DNA of 23,005 nucleotides. Source: Bulleidia sp. (lineage in GTDB: Bacteria > Bacillota_I > Bacilli_A > Erysipelotrichales > Erysipelotrichaceae). This document shows positions 22,597 to 23,005 of this stretch, piece after piece; the first letter of the stretch is position 1; every line of letters begins with the position of its first letter. The stretch is from NCBI GenBank assembly GCA_016293365.1, contig JAEDEK010000018.1, positions 1 through 23,005 on the forward strand, in the 5' to 3' direction. The notes under the pieces were generated by a model. It was given only the letters and a program-made list of their open reading frames with translations, ran no database searches and was not told the origin of the DNA. Position numbers and translations under genes: made by a program.

Positions 22597-23005
22597 TCAC
22601 TTGGATGTCATGATCCAGTAGATTACAACACCAAGAATCACCATCAGTGCGATGATCAGTATTACAAGAACGATGTTGAGAATCCGATTGGTCTGACGCA
22701 TTTTATTGGTTACTTCGCTGAGATTATCTTCATAGTCATCCAGCTGAGCACGCATCTGCGCTGTTTCATTCAATAGCTGCTGTCTTGTGTTTCTTTCCGC
22801 CTCCAGATGTCTGTTGAATGTATCGTCCGACATCTTTCTGGAAGTATCAGCAGGCATGGATGGTGTATCATCCATTGTTCTGCTGCCATTAACCAGATTC
22901 TGTACTTCCGCCATGATATCTTCACGGGTCATGGCTGGAGAACGGTAGTCATCTGCAGTCTGCTGAAGTGAATCCGTATTGACGGTGTCCTCATCTGCAG
23001 AAGAA
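22597..23005 (-). CDS. Unknown C-terminally membrane-anchored, coiled-coil protein (partial, N-terminus beyond window)
   Basis: The reading frame is open to the right edge of the window, so at least 135 residues are seen and the true start is outside; the ATG at 22932 is probably internal. The visible part begins acidic and polar (DEDTVNTDS, DDYRSP). It continues with a heptad-like charged stretch around residues RHLEAERNTRQQLLNETAQMRAQLDDYEDNL (given here only as its position, about 22825-22730), and ends with a single strongly hydrophobic helix (ILNIVLVILIIALMVILGVV) and a short IYWIMTSK tail. This suggests a tail-anchored cytoplasmic protein with a coiled coil. I do not recognise a family. 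It ends 10 nt before cmk and probably shares its transcript. Confidence 0.8.
   Translation of the reverse strand, partial: SSADEDTVNTDSLQQTADDYRSPAMTREDIMAEVQNLVNGSRTMDDTPSMPADTSRKMSDDTFNRHLEAERNTRQQLLNETAQMRAQLDDYEDNLSEVTNKMRQTNRILNIVLVILIIALMVILGVVIYWIMTSK

Noticed and set aside
1..23005. CRISPR arrays, insertion sequences, integrases, toxin-antitoxin or phage-defence genes
   Set aside because: No regularly spaced repeats, transposase or integrase motifs, or terminal inverted repeats around gene blocks were seen. The window reads as core chromosome with one decayed patch.

Overview
This is a chromosomal window from a Gram-positive, low-to-mid GC bacterium of the Bacillota. The mix fits an Erysipelotrichia-type lineage: a B. 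subtilis-like short DnaE, a T-box-controlled leuS, the cmk-der-gpsA order, scpA (and by position scpB), and strong AGGAGG ribosome sites. That class assignment is inference from gene content; no rRNA or other marker is present. There are no tRNA or rRNA genes, CRISPR arrays, insertion sequences or phage genes. Almost all the DNA is coding. The only gap longer than 300 bases (6273-6604) is filled by the leuS T-box leader.

Layout. 1-830 (minus): the first codons of a probable scpB and a complete scpA (chromosome segregation). 888-3750: a decaying Agr/LytTR-type signalling patch. It holds a LytTR response regulator, an AgrC-like GHKL kinase broken by three frameshifts and an in-frame stop, and a subtilisin-like secreted protease whose signal peptide is out of frame and whose catalytic Asp region is missing. 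3847-6600 (minus): leuS with its terminator and a T-box leader carrying a CUC (Leu) specifier. 6605-9010: a class I glutamine-amidotransferase-like hydrolase (+), a NagD-type HAD protein lacking most catalytic residues (-), and a membrane-anchored metallophosphoesterase with altered metal-ligand motifs (+). 9028-16003 (minus): a tightly coupled operon dnaE, OmpR-type regulator, sensor kinase, TrmN6-type methyltransferase and a membrane-anchored M20-like protein. 16071-19572 (+): degV and a class A penicillin-binding protein. 19581-23005 (minus): an unknown C-terminally anchored membrane protein, cmk, der and gpsA.

How the genes fit together. Most of the window is housekeeping: chromosome segregation (ScpA), replication (DnaE), tRNA charging (LeuS), tRNA modification, ribosome assembly (Der), nucleotide and phospholipid precursors (Cmk, GpsA) and cell wall synthesis (PBP1). 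The unusual parts are a two-component system translationally chained behind dnaE; a run of three enzyme-family proteins (7301-10146) whose signature residues are replaced although the reading frames are intact; the decayed quorum-sensing-like locus; and at least four genes whose best -10 element lies only 6-9 nt before the start codon, suggesting leaderless or near-leaderless mRNAs. I found no clear candidate for a wholly new defence or mobile system.
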